64,000 nucleotides of DNA from Orobanche coerulescens. Its lineage: Eukaryota > Streptophyta > Magnoliopsida > Lamiales > Orobanchaceae. Shown here piece by piece: positions 42,927-55,172 of the stretch (positions are counted from its first letter, which is position 1; each line of letters opens with the position of its first letter). The position numbers were made by a program, and so were the translations under genes. Location of the stretch: contig CM065803.1 of assembly GCA_033398695.1 (NCBI GenBank), positions 47,979,501 to 48,043,500 on the forward strand, read 5' to 3'. The notes beneath the pieces are model-generated. The model did no database searches and was not told the DNA's origin. It worked only from the letters and a program-made list of their open reading frames with translations.

Positions 42927-44355
42927 AAAATAACTCTGGGTACCTAGTCTTCATATTGTCCTCCGTTTCCCAAGTGGCCTCTTCAACTCCGTGTCGTGAC
43001 CATTGTACTTTAACCAAGAGTATTGGTTTATTCCTCAATTGTTTGATCCGACTCTCAAGTATCTTGATTGGTCTCTCTTCGAAGGTGCCGTCATTAGTTA
43101 TCTCGATCTCGGCGAAATCGATAATATGAAGGATCTGGTACATACTTCCGCAATTGGGATACGTGAAACACATTGTGAACGTGACTCAGCGATGGCGGTA
43201 AGGCCACTCTGTATGCTAAATCCCCAACTCTTTCGAGGATCTCCAATGGTCCGATATATCTCGGACTTAGCTTACCCTTCCTCCCAAAACGGAAAATTCC
43301 CCGTGTAGGGGACACCTTCAATAGTACGTGGTCCCCAATGTCGAACTCTAGCGGGCGACGATGCACATCTGCATAAGACTTCTGTCGACTCTGGGCAGTC
43401 AACAGTCTTTCCCGAATCAAAGCTATCTTCTCTTGAGTCTGAACTATCAATTCCGGTTCCGTCCCGATCAAGTCTGAAGAATCATCCCAGCACAAGGGTG
43501 ATCGGCATCTTCTCCCGTACAAAGCTTCAAATGGTGCCATCCTAATAGAAGCATGCCAACTATTGTTATATGTGAATTCAATCAACGACAAGTGAACTTC
43601 CCAACCAGTTGACCAATCCAAAGCACAAGCTCTAAGCATTGTCTTCTACTGTTTGTATAGTCCATTCGGACTGACCGTCCATTTGAGGATGATAAGCCGT
43701 GCTAAAGTTCAACTCGGTCCCCAAAGCCCTGTGAACTACCTTCCAAAAGTGCGACACGAAGCGACCATCTCGATCTCAAATAATGGTCTTCGGCGTTCCA
43801 TGCAATCTGACTATTTCTGCGATAAATACTCGTGCCAATTTCTCGGGTCCCCACGTGTCTTTAATTCCTAGTAAATGAGCCGACTTGGTTAGTCGATCAA
43901 CTATAACTCAAATCATGTTCATTCCCGTTTTGGTCCTTGGCATATTGGTGATGAAATCCATCGAGATGTCCTCCCACTTCCACTCAGGGATTGGAAGCGG
44001 CTTTAACATTCCGGCAGGTCGCTGATGTTCAATCTTAACCTGCTGACAAGTCAAACACTTCGAAACGTACTCTGCTACGTCTTTCTTCATATTTCCCCAC
44101 CAGAAGTTTTGATTTAGATCCTTATACATCTTACTGCTGCACGGGTGAATAGAATAGGGAGCGTTGTGAGCTTCCTTCAGAATTGTCCGTCTCAAATCAT
44201 CATCATCGGGAACGCAAAGTCGAATCTGAAATCTCAGACTTCCATCATCTTGTATCACGAATACTGGGGCCTTTCCTTTCTTTACTTCGTTACATAACCG
44301 AAGGATCAGAGAATCGTTCAACTGCTTAGATTTGATTTCCTCGACTAGTGACGAA
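42919..44355 (-). pseudogene. Gy5 integrase with chromodomain
   Basis: Element-sense order: the N-terminal zinc finger (H-x4-H in HNAPYSIH and C-x2-C in CLTCQQ), the core with Asp in WEDISMDFI, Asp in DRDGRF, and Glu in GQSEWTIQ. The C-terminal DNA-binding region (FDIGDHVLLKVSPTRG) follows, then the chromodomain-type end LVKVQWSRHGVEEATWETED...YPELFLS. Integrase joins element DNA to the chromosome, and chromodomains steer it to modified chromatin. Breaks are a TGA at about 43906 in the core, a TGA before DRDGRF (about 43777), a stop with frame change near 43640, and a frameshift near 43110 before the chromodomain. The catalytic triad is present. Gy6 separates it from RNase H. Confidence 0.92.
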
Positions 44356-44669
44356 GTCAGTGTAATACCCGAATTTTCAGTATGAATTTTTCGCGTTACT
44401 TTATCTAAGATATACTGGATGGCTTGGTGTCTAAAGTATGGATAAAATAAATTGAGAACTGAGACAGCTGTATTTGTACTCGTATAACTGTCGTAGTGGT
44501 TCGACAATTATTTTAAGGATATCGTGTATCAGGTTATCGTACTTTTGATATTGGGTATATCGTATGATGATGTTATTGGATTCGGTACATGTATTCAGTA
44601 TGCAGTATGTTCGTATTTGGTATATCGAGACGGACGAGGAGAGTTGGAAAATGGCTAAGTATAACCTGA

Positions 44670-45178
44670 TTAGCGCGCGCTAATGTTCAAGCATAGCGCA
44701 CGCTCTCGTTCATGGTTAGCGCACGCTAGAGGCAGAATGTAGCTCATGCTAAATGCAGTCAGATCGGAAGGAATCTGCGTGTGGACCCAGCTGCTTTCGG
44801 CGCACGTTCTGGTAAGTCAACGGTTGTTGTCCTGAAGTATTAGCGCACGCTAAAGATGAGGCTTAGCGCACGCTAATTGTAGATCGGTCAAAAGGAATCT
44901 TATCCTCGTTAGATCGGCATGTGGAGGCACATGTGGTACGTAGACTGTAGCAAGTCAACTGATATTAGCGCATGCTAGATGCAAGGACTTGCGTACGCTA
45001 AACGGTGTAAGTTACGTACGCTAATGCATGGGCATTACGTACGTAAGCTCATGTACGAGGTAAGACAGTGGCCTCTGGGCTGCGATAGTGCACGCTAACA
45101 AAGTCAGTTAGCGCACGCTAAAGCCGTAGCGCACGCTAAACATAAGGTTTAGCGCACGCTAGTAATTTGTTCTATATA
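44670..45178 (+). promoter_or_regulatory. Gy6 palindrome array and TATA box
   Basis: At least nine TAGCGCACGCTA copies in one orientation, plus TAGCGCGCGCTA and diverged TTACGTACGTAA-type copies, lead to CTATATAAGG. The last copy ends 11 bp before the TATA box. The second LTR (49542-50030) lacks one unit present here. Confidence 0.78.
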
Positions 45179-46044
45179 AGGGGACAGACGGGTTTTGAGA
45201 TGCATTTAGTCCATTCTTTCTCCTTCAGTCGATAGAGAGAGCTTTGGGAGGATCTTGAGGTTCCCAAACACGGTGAGGTGGTGAGTTTTAACAAGATTAA
45301 GATAGAGAGCATGGATTCAAGCCTTGTTCTTCAAGTTACTCATGATTCTTGGAATGGAGTTCAAGTGTTCTCCTTCTTGGTTCATCTAATCCGGGTAATA
45401 TTCGTATCCCTTGTTAGTTGTTCGTTTTTAAGGATGATTATATGTGAGGAACATGTTGGATAATCATGTGACGATATTATATGAGATTTTATGGGATTAT
45501 GATAAGAGTTTATGGATGTTACTTAAGATTCTTCATATTAATGGTGATTCGTTTAACTTGATGAGGTTGAATCATGGATTTCTGGATCATGATAATTTCA
45601 GTGGTCGATTTAGATGGATTAAATCATGATATGAGGTTGTATTCCAGATTATGTATGAGATGATCCTTGTTATCGGGTTAGTTTGATTATGTAATTTGCA
45701 TGATGAAGAAAATGATAAACATTATAATATATACCTCGGATTGTGTTGCTTTGAACGTGATGTCGGATATTTCAAGTTCTTGAAGAGCTCTGAAATTATA
45801 GGATATGATGATTATGTATAGAAGGTGTTGGTGTTTTGGATATGAATATGGGATATTCGTATCTAGAGCCAAGCTATGTGTTTTGATATAATATTCGTAT
45901 AAGAATACGAATATGATTTCGAGTATGATGATGAGTTTGGGTCTGGAAAGTTATTGTTAATCTTGGAGTATGATTTCCTTTTCATTCGGATTCGTAGTCG
46001 CAAGGTGTTAGTTGATGCTTGGAATGCATGCCACTGTACAGCAT

Positions 46045-46126
46045 TAGCGCACGCTAAGCTTACTGGCTAGCGCACGCTAACGGGAACAACTTAGCGCACG
46101 CTACGTTATGCGTTTAACGCGCGCTA
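46045..46126 (+). repeat. Gy6 second palindrome cluster
   Basis: Four copies (TAGCGCACGCTA three times, TAACGCGCGCTA once) within 82 bp. They lie downstream of the TATA box and upstream of the donor-like site, so within the predicted transcript leader. The second LTR has the same at about 50896-50978. Confidence 0.8.
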
Positions 46127-46571
46127 AGTAGGCAGGCAGTGTAGTATTTTCGTGATGAGGTTATGAACTCGTGATGGTTTGAACTAGATTGTTTAAGACT
46201 GTGTTTAATCGAGATATTATGGAACTGTTGGGTTTGTTGATCGGTTATTGATTGATAATTATGATTTATCGGATTTCGGCTTGTATTGTTGATATGAGTT
46301 CGTAATTGTTTGAGTTGTATTATTCGGTTTTGTAAATGATCGAGGTATTGTTGAACCGTTGAGTTTGATTGGTTGGTTATACCGGTTATTGATTATTATC
46401 GGATGTGTTGTCATTTGATTATTGCATTAGGTCGCGATAATTGAGCGTTGATTATGGCCGTTGTGTTGCGGTCAAGGTTGAAGAGTTCGTAGGTTGCTTT
46501 TGGTTGGGGCTGAGGAGCTCGGAGATGAAGGCAATGGATTTTGGTAACAGCTTCGTGGTATCGGTATCGAG

Positions 46572-48312
46572 GCAAGTTTATACTTGTTCAGTTTATAATA
46601 CTTGATGAATGGTTTCGTTTCATTTCATTTATAATTCGTATAGCAATGTTGTTAGAAAGGTAAGTTTTCGGTTAATGAGTTGTATATCGTGCTCTGATTT
46701 GTATTAAATCATAAGGTATATGATTTAATTGTGTCCAAGGAAGACGTGAGTTATCTTTGGCCAAGGGTATAGTATATCGGATATCGAGGATAATTATCGC
46801 GATGACATAAGTATCGGGATAAAGGTTTATTGGTATTGAATGGATGATACCTTATTTGAGATTATTCGTATAACTGTGTATTCGTTCAGGGATGTTGTTC
46901 GTGGAAAGGATATTGTCTTTGGCTTTGAGGTAATTTATGTTCAGTTATGAGATAATTATTATGTTGAGTTGTTGTATATGTTGTACGTTGAGGCTTCGAA
47001 TATTGAGATTCGTATTGGTTGTTTGTTGAGGGGTTTTGATCCCAGGACTATTGTTGGTATTAATGGTTGTGTTGATCATCTCATCGAGGGATGTTGATCC
47101 CAGAGCTGTTGTCTGAGATTGTTAATCGTATGGATTATCCTTTGGGGTTTGTGATCCCAGGATTGTTGTTTTGATTATTGATTAGTCGTGTCGACTTTTC
47201 TTTGTCAGATTGTCGTTGTTCACTTCGGTGAGTCTTTTGATCCTTATTGGATATGTGATTCTTTGAGTTTCGTTGTCATGTTGCATCGTGACATATCTGG
47301 AATCATATCTGCGTTCCGATTGGTTATTGTGTAGGATTTTTAGCTGGGCACACTATGGTTATGTGTTGATATTATTCCGCATTGAACCGTGCACACGAGA
47401 CATTGTTTGGTTATGATAATTAGGTACAAGACCACACGTGTATTTGATCGATACCGGGGGTTGGCTTGTGCACGGACACATTTCCGGATCGGGCGTCCGT
47501 GATGTCCATCCTTGAGCCGTATATTTTTGTCGTTTCATAGTCCATAGTATCGATGTGTTCGACGGTTTATGATCGGTTGTTCATACGCCCGAGGGGTATG
47601 TTCGATACCAAAGTTATTTCTTTGAGATCCATTATTGTTGATCATTTGGAGTCTACCTTGTTGAGGGTATTCTCGGTTATTGTTGGTCCTTTGTTGATCA
47701 TTCGAGTCTACCTTGGTGAGGGTATTCTCGGTTATTGTTGGTCCTTTGTTGATCATTTGGAGTCTACCATGTTGAGGGTATTCTCATCATCGTTGATCAT
47801 TTATTGATCGTATTGAGTCATCATGTCGATAATATTCTCGGTTGACCTATTGTTTTGATCATTGTGATGATCGTATGAGTATTCGACTGCAAGGTCGATG
47901 TTGCAAAGACTTGTTATCATTGTTCTGTGGAAATTTGACTTACAGATGTATCGTGTATATTTGGTTTTACCAAAATTGAGATTTGATTGTGCGATCCGAT
48001 GGACAGGATTTGGCACAGGTCGGATTACTTCCACACTTATAAGTTATGATGAGGTTTGGAGGATTGTTGGTATTTTTGGAATACAGTACAGATAATTGTT
48101 GATTTCTTTTCGTCATTCGAAAATGCGATTTGTGAATTATGGTAAGGATCGATTTGGTTTGGATTGCCATGAACTGGTAAGGTTATAACGGTAAGATTAC
48201 GTTGGTAGTATTCTTACAGTATTACTACATTGGTATGTAATTATTTATGATGATGTGATCGATATCATTATTTGAGTATTGTGGTTAACCCCGTCGTGGG
48301 CTTTATTTTTAG
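46572..48312 (+). other. Candidate GC-AG intron inside Gy6 LTR
   Basis: The donor is ATCGAG|GCAAGTTTA. The acceptor is GGCTTTATTTTTAG|GTACTCGG, with TTAACCCC and a short CCC/GGG hairpin about 25 nt upstream. It spans 1741 nt, the longest of the set, and includes the minisatellite. Inference. Confidence 0.45.
47637..47845 (+). repeat. Gy6 LTR minisatellite
   Basis: Three close units of about 57-58 bp (TTGGAGTCTACCTTGTTGAG, then GGTATTCTCGGTTATTGTTG) and a degenerate fourth. The second LTR has it at about 52490-52700 and Gy1b has a diverged version near 4030-4190. Confidence 0.88.
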
Positions 48313-48842
48313 GTACTCGGAGATCGAGCTAGTAGCGGTCGTGAAGGGATGATCTTCCCGATGTGATACTGGCGGTGACATGTTTTGGAGTATCGAGTAT
48401 TTCTTTGCTGGTTATTCATTTCCGTTGCAAATGTGTATTTTGAACTTCATTTATCCGCTGCGTGTGTATATTTCAAAATGACTTTTCGGTATTTTATCCG
48501 CTGTGTGTGTGTATTTCAAAATGGCCTTTTTTGGCATTTTACGAACTTGGGTTATTTTTGTCAAACTCTTTTTCCCAAATTATTTTATCGGTACGTTTAA
48601 GGGGTGGCTTAACGTACACTTTGAACTGTCGAGATTTGGCATTTCGCCTTGTATTTTCAAATGGTATTTTATGACGGTATTTCAAAATTATGTTTTTGAA
48701 AATATTTGAGTATTTGCAAAATATTACCGTCATCAGTCTTTTGGTGTGTTTGAATTGGTTTTGTAAACGGTTTTTAGCCTGGTGGGTTCTGGCGCGGGAC
48801 CCACGACGCTGTAATATCCCGGATGGTTTTGGGGGTGTTACA

Positions 48843-49232
48843 GAAGATGATATCGGAGCTTGGGTTTTGTGAAACCCGGGCGTGTGTGTTATGTGGCTCT
48901 ACCGGGACGGTAGTAGCGTGACTTTTGTAAATGGGTTTTTCTGACTTTTGAGTCCAATCGATTTTTGGAGTTCCCAAAATTTTTGAGATATTTTCCAAAT
49001 GTTATTTGTTATATTGGCGTGTGTTGGTATTGTATTGAGACTTCGTATGAGAGTCGTGTGCTAGTATCACGGGAGGTCATCAGCTTCACGCACCTGTAAG
49101 TATATTGGTTTGGTTATTCGCTTGTGGCGACGCGTGATTGTTTTTGTGATGAGTTGGAAAGTTTTTGATTTGTCTGTTGTTGGTGGCAGGTTGCAAGTTT
49201 CGAGGACGAAACTTATTTTAAGGGGGGTAGTA
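48843..49232 (+). other. Gy6 interior: primer site, leader, polypurine tract
   Basis: 390 bp. A primer-site-like TGATATCGGAGCT starts six bases in. A leader carries AGTATCACGGGAGGTCATC and a donor-like CACCT|GTAAGTATA (49096). Near the end GTTGGTGGCAG is a possible acceptor. Then come AAGTTTCG-agga-CGAAACTT and the purine run AAGGGGGGTAGTA. No coding frame is present. Confidence 0.85.
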
Positions 49233-52200
49233 TGTAATACCCGAATTTTCAGTATGAATTTTTTGCGTTATTTTATCTAAGATATACTGGATGGCTTGGT
49301 GTCTAAAGTATGGATAAAATAAATTGAGAACTGAGACAGCTGTATTTGTACTCGTATAACTGTCGTAGTGGTTCGACAATTATTTTAAGGATATCGTGTA
49401 TCAGGTTATCGTACTTTTTATATTGGGTATATCGTATGATGATGTTATTGGATTCGGTACATGTATTCAGTATGCAGTATGTTCGTATTTGGTATGTCGA
49501 GACGGACGAGGAGAGTTGGAAAATGGCTAAGTATAACCTGATTAGCGCGCGCTAATGTTCAAGCATAGCGCACGCTATCGTTCATGGTTAGCGCACGCTA
49601 GAGGCAGAATGTAGCGCACGCTAAATGCAGTCAGATCGGAAGGAATCGGCGTGTGGACCCAGCTGCTTTCGGCGCACGTTCTGGTAAGTCAACGGTTGTT
49701 GTCCTGAAGTATTAGCGCACGCTAAAGATGAGGCTTAGCGCACGCTAATTGTAAATCGGTCAAAAGGAATCTTATCCTCGTCAGATCGGCATGTGGAGGC
49801 ACATGTGGTACGTAGACTGTAGCAAGTCAACTGATATTAGCGCAGGCTAGATGCAAGGACTTGCGTACGCTAAACGGTGTAAGTTACATACGCTAATACA
49901 TGGGCATTACGTACGTAAGCTCATGTACGATTTAAGACAGTGGCCTCTGGGTTGAGATAGCGCACGCTAACAAAGTCAGTTAGCGCACGCTAAACATAAG
50001 GTTTAGCGCACGCTAGTAATTTGTTCTATATAAGGGGACAGACGGGTTTTGAGATGCATTTAGTCCATTCTTTCTCCTTCAGTCGATAGAGAGCTTTGGG
50101 AGGATCTTGAGGTTCCCAAACACGGTGAGGTGGTGAGTTTTAACAAGATTAAGATAGAGAGCATGGATTCAAGCCTTGTTCTTCAAGTTACTCATGATTC
50201 TTGGAATGGAGTTCAAGTGTTCTCCTTCTTGGTTCATCTAATCCGGGTAATATTCGTATCCCTTGTTAGTTGTTCGTTTTTAAGGATGATTACATGTGAG
50301 GAACATGTTGGATAATCATGTGACAATATTATATGAGATTTTATGGGATTATGATAAGAGTTTACGGATGTTACTTAAGATTCTTCATATTAATGGTGAT
50401 TCGTTTAACTTGATGAGGTTGAATCATGGATTTCTGGATCATGATAATTTCAGTGGTCGATTTAGATGGGTTAAATCATGATATGAGGTTGTATTCCAGA
50501 TTATGTATGAGATGATCCTTGTTATCGGGTTGGTTTGATTATGTAATTTGCATGATGAAGAAAATGATAAACATTATAATATATACCTCGGATTGTGTTG
50601 TTTTGAACGTGATGTCGGATATTTCATGTTCTTGAAGAGCTCTGAAATTATAGGATATGATGATTATGTATAGAAGGTGTTGGTGTTTTGGATATGAATA
50701 TGGGATATTCGTATCTAGAGCCAAACTATGTGTTTTGATATAATATTCGTATAAGAATACGAATATGATTTCGAGTATGATGATGAGTTTGGGTCTGGAA
50801 AGTTATTGTTAATCTTGGAGTATGATTTCCTTTTCATTCGGATTCGTAGTCGCAAGGTGTTAGTCGATGCTTGGAATGCATGCCATTGTACAGCATTAGC
50901 GCACGCTAAGCTTACTGGCTAGCGCACCCTAACGGGAACAACTTAGCGCACGCTACGTTATGCGTTTAACGCGCGCTAAGTAGGCAGGCAGTGTAGTATT
51001 TTCGTGATGAGGTTATGAACTCGTGATGGTTTGAACTGGATTGTTTAAGACTGTGTTTAATCGAGATATTATGGTACTGTTGGGTTTGTTGATCGGTTAT
51101 TGATTGATAATTATGATTTATCGGATTTCGGCTTGTATTGTTGATATGAGTTCGTAATTGTTTGAGTTGTATTATTCGGTTTTGTAAATGATCGAGGTAT
51201 TGTTGAACCGTTGAGTTTGATTGGTTGGTTATACCGGTTATTGATTATTATCGGATGTGTTGTCATTTGATTATTGCATTAGGTCGCGATAATTGAGCGT
51301 TGATTATGGCCGTTGTGTTGTGGTCAAGGTTGAAGAGTTCGTAGGTTGCTTTTGGTCAGGGCTGAGGAGCTCGGAGACGAAGGCAATGGATTCTGGTAAC
51401 AGCTTCGTGGTATCGGTATCGAGGCAAGTTTATACTTGTTCAGTTTATAATACTTGATGAATGGTTTCGTTTCATTTCATTTATAATTCGTGTAGCAATG
51501 TTGTTAGAAAGGTAAGTTATCGGTTAATGAGTTGTATATCGTGCTCTGATTTGTATTAAATCATAAGGTATATGATTTAATTGTGTCCAAGGAAGACGTG
51601 AGTTATCTTTGGCCAAGGGTATAGTATATCGGATATCAAGGATAATTATCGCGATGACATAAGTATCGGGATAAAGGTTTATTGGTATTGAATGGATGAT
51701 ACCTTATTTGAGATTATTCGTATAACTGTGTATTCGTTCAGGGATGTTGTTCGTGGAAAGGATATTGTCTTTGGCTTTGAGGTAATTTATGTTCAGTTAT
51801 GATATAATTATTATGTTGAGTTGTTGTATATGTTGTACGTTGAGGCTTCGAATATTGAGATTCGTATTGGTTGTTTGTTGAGGGGTTTTGATCCCAGGAC
51901 TATTGTTGGTATTAATGGTTGTGTTGATCGTCTCATCCAGGGATGTTGATCCCAGAACTGTTGTCTGAGATTGTTAATCGTATGGATTATCCTTTGGGGT
52001 TTGTGATCCCAGGATTGTTGTTTTGATTATTGATTAGTCGTGTCGACTTTTCTTTGTCAGATTGTCGTTGTTCACTTCGGTGAGTCTTTTGATCCTTATT
52101 GGATATGTGATTCTTTGAGTTTCGTTGTCATGTTGCATCGTGACATATCTGGAATCATATCTGCGTTCCGATTGGTTATTGTGTAGGATTTTTAGCTGGG

Positions 52201-53696
52201 CACACTATGGTTATGTGTTGATATTATTCCGCATTGAACCGTGCACACGAGACGTAGTTTCGCGAGGCTAATTAGGTACAAGACCACACGTGTATTTGAT
52301 CGATACCCGGGGTGGCTTGTGCACGGACACATTTCCGGATCGAGCGTACTGTGATGTCCATCCTTGAGCCGTATATTTTTGTCGTTTCATAGTCCATAGT
52401 ATTGGATGTGTTCGACGGTTTGCGACTGGTTGTTCATACGCCCGAGGGGTATGTTCGACAATCAAAGTTATTTCTTTGAGATCCATTATTGTTGATCATT
52501 TGGAGTCTACCTTGTTGAGGGTATTCTCGGTTATTGTTGGTCCTTTGTTGATCATTTGGAGTCTACCTTGGTGAGGGTATTCTCGGTTATTGTTGGTCCT
52601 TTGTTGATCATTTGGAGTCTACCATGTTGAGGGTATTCTCAGTCATCGTTGATCATTTATTGATCGTATTGGAGTCATCATGTCGATAATATTCTCGGTT
52701 GACCTATTGTTTTGATCATTGTGATGATCGTATGAGTATTTGGACTGTGCGTCGATGTTGCAGTACTTGTTATCATTGTTCTGTGGAAATTTGACTTACA
52801 GATGTATCGTGTATATTTGGTTTTACCAAAATTGAGATTTGATTGTGCGATCCGATGGACAGGATTTGGCACAGGTCGGATTACTTCCACACTTATAAGT
52901 TATGATGAGGTTTGGAGGATTGTTGGTATTTTTGGAATACAGTACAGATAATTGTTGATTTCTTTTCGTCATTCGAAAATGCGATTTGTGAATTATGGTA
53001 AGGATCGATTTGGTTTGGATTGCCATGAACTGGTAAGGTTATAACGGTAAGATTACGTTGGTAGTATTCTTACAGTATTACTACATTGGTATGTAATTAT
53101 TTATGATGATGTGATCGATATCATTATTTGAGTATTGTGGTTGACCCCGTCGTGGGCTTTATTTTTAGGTACTCGGAGATCGAGCTAGTAGCGGTCGTGA
53201 AGGGATGAGCTTCCCGATGTGATACTGGCGGTGGCATGTTTTGGAGTATCAATAATTTGTTTGCTGGTTATTCATTTCCGCTGCAAATGTGTATTTTGAA
53301 CTGCATTTATCCGCTGCGTGTATATATTTCAAAATGACTTTTCGGTATTTTATCCGCTGCGTGTGTGTATTTCAAAATGGCCTTTTTTGGCATTTTACGA
53401 ACTTGGGTTATTTTTGTCAAACTCTTTTTCCAAATTATTTTATCGGTACGTTTAAGGGGTGGCTTAACGTACACTTTGAATTGTCGAGATTTGGCATTTC
53501 GCCTTGTATTTTCAAATGGTATTTTATGACGGTATTTCAAAATTATGCTTTTGAAAATATTTGAGTATTTGCAAAATATTACCGTCATCAGCCTTTTGGT
53601 GTTTTTGAATTGGTTTTGTAAACGGTTTTTAGCCTGGTGGGTTCTGGCGCGGGACCCACGGCGCTGTAATATCCCGGATGGTTTTGGGGGTGTTAC
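49233..53696 (+). repeat. Gy6 3' LTR
   Basis: 4464 bp, nearly identical to 44361-48842. Differences include one missing palindrome unit near 49991 and a clustered change near 52253-52310 that affects the GATCGATACC context. An antisense frame running into it from 53697 is read-through of Gy5 pol and not a gene. Confidence 0.95.
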
Positions 53697-53701
53697 AGTC
53701 A

Positions 53702-55172
53702 GTTCCATCACATATAGTTTCCCTTGGATTCCTGGTGACCATACTTCAATCCCTTCACGGATCAGTTCTCGTTGAATGCTGGTTTGGGACGTAAGTGCTC
53801 CCAACACTCGAAGAGAAACAGGTTTACGGCTCAATGCATCAGCTACTACGTTTGCTTTACCCGGATGGTAGAGAATTTCCAAGTCGTAATCCTTGATCAA
53901 TTCCAGCCACCTTCTCTGCCTCATGTTTAATTCTTTCTGACTGAAAATGTACTTGAGGCTTTTATGATCTGTAAAGATCTGACAATGAGTGCCGGATAAA
54001 TAATGTCGCCAAATTTTCAAGGCAAAGACCACAGTTGCTAACTCTAGATCATGAGTCGGGTAATTGACTTCGTACGGCTTCAACTGTCGAGAAGCATAGG
54101 CAATCACCTTATCCTTTTGCATCAACACACATCCCAGACCCTGATTTGAAGCATCGTTGTATACCATGAATCCATCAGTTCCATCTGGTAACGCTAATAT
54201 AGGTGCTGTCGTAAGTCTCTTCTTAAGTTCATCAAAACCATCCTGGCATTTCTCATCCCACGTGAACTTTTGAGTTTTCTGTAACAGCTGAGTGAGCGGA
54301 CGAGCAATTTTGGAAAATCCCTCTACAAAACGGCGATAATATCCAGCAAGTCTTAAGAAGCTTCGGACTTCTTTCACGTTGTTAGGAGCTTCCCATTCCA
54401 AGATTGCTTCTACTTTCTTCGGGTCCACTTGAACACCGTCAGCTGATATCACATGCCCAAGGAAGGTTACTTCCCTAAGCCAGAACTCGCATTTGGAAAG
54501 TTTCGCATAAAGCTGTTCATTCCTCAAGGTGCTCAAGACCACACGCAAATGCTCGGCATGCTCCTCTGTGTCTTTCGAATAGATCAAGATGTCATCGATG
54601 AAAACAACCACAAATTTATCTAGGTATTGTAAGAATACCCGATTCATCAATTGCATAAATACCGCAGGAGCATTGGTAAGTCCGAATGGCATCACCACAA
54701 ATTCATAGTGCCCGTACCGGGATCTGAAAGCAGATTTCGGTATATCCAATTCCTTAATTCTCAACTGATGATATCCTGATCGCAACTCAATCTTCGAGAA
54801 TACCCTTGCCCCTTGCACTTGATCAAACAAGTCGTCGATCCGAGGTATAGGATACTTGTTCTTGATCGTCACCTTGTTTAGCTCCCTGTAATCAATACAT
54901 AATCGGAGGGATCCATCTTTCTTCCGGACAAAGAGAGCGGGTGCTCCCCAAGGAGAAATGCTAGGTTGAATGTAACCCTTCTGCAATAATTCCTCCAGTT
55001 GCTTCTTTAGTTCATACATCTCGGTTGGTGCCATACGGTATGGTGCTCTGGAAATAGGAGCGGCTCCAGGCTCTAATTCGATATTGAACTCCACTTCTCT
55101 CAGCGGAGGTAACCCAGGTAGTTCGTTAGGGAATACATCTGAGAATTCATTCGCAACTGGAATAGACGAGAG
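53702..55172 (-). pseudogene. Gy5 reverse transcriptase and RNase H
   Basis: In one open frame from the TAG at 55173 down to the Gy6 insertion. RT motifs are [40 protein letters not shown] and [13 protein letters not shown], with the catalytic FIDDILIYS box. RNase H then has Asp in [12 protein letters not shown], Glu in [12 protein letters not shown] and Asp in [11 protein letters not shown], with [15 protein letters not shown] as its end. These enzymes copy the element RNA to DNA and degrade the template. All catalytic Asp/Glu are present and about 490 codons are uninterrupted, the best-preserved coding stretch of the window. The frame is cut from the integrase by Gy6 and from the protease by one stop. 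Confidence 0.95.

Larger units (their letters stand above)
44361..48842 (+). repeat. Gy6 5' LTR (4.5 kb)
   Basis: TGTAATACCCGAA...GGGGGTGTTACA. In order: the palindrome array (44670-45161), CTATATAAGG (45172), a CT-rich leader, a second palindrome cluster (46045-46126), donor-like CGAG|GCAAGTTTA (46572), a minisatellite (47637-47845), GGTTAACCCCGTCGTGGGC with T-rich TTTTTAG|GTACTCGG (48312), and the shared LTR tail. Two 61-codon frames near 45278-45629 are conserved in both LTR copies but have no recognisable domain. Confidence 0.95.
44361..53696 (+). mobile_element. Giant-LTR non-autonomous element Gy6
   Basis: Perfect duplication GTCAG (44356-44360, 53697-53701) in the Gy5 pol. Its LTRs are 4482 bp (44361-48842) and 4464 bp (49233-53696) around an interior of only 390 bp with primer site, leader, donor-like GTAAGT and polypurine tract. 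It encodes nothing. About 96% of its length is LTR, unlike either LARDs (long interior) or TRIMs (short LTRs). All replication proteins must come from partners such as Gy5-type elements. Confidence 0.95.

Noticed and set aside
45278..45629. Two 61-codon frames in the Gy6 LTR, also present at 50130-50481
   Set aside because: Conservation is explained by the two LTRs being recent copies. No start context, domain or homologue is recognised, and the frames lie in the leader.
53307..53701. C-terminal extension of the Gy5 RT/RNase H frame
   Set aside because: It reads into Gy6 LTR sequence after the insertion site. The true pol continues at 44355 on the other side of Gy6.
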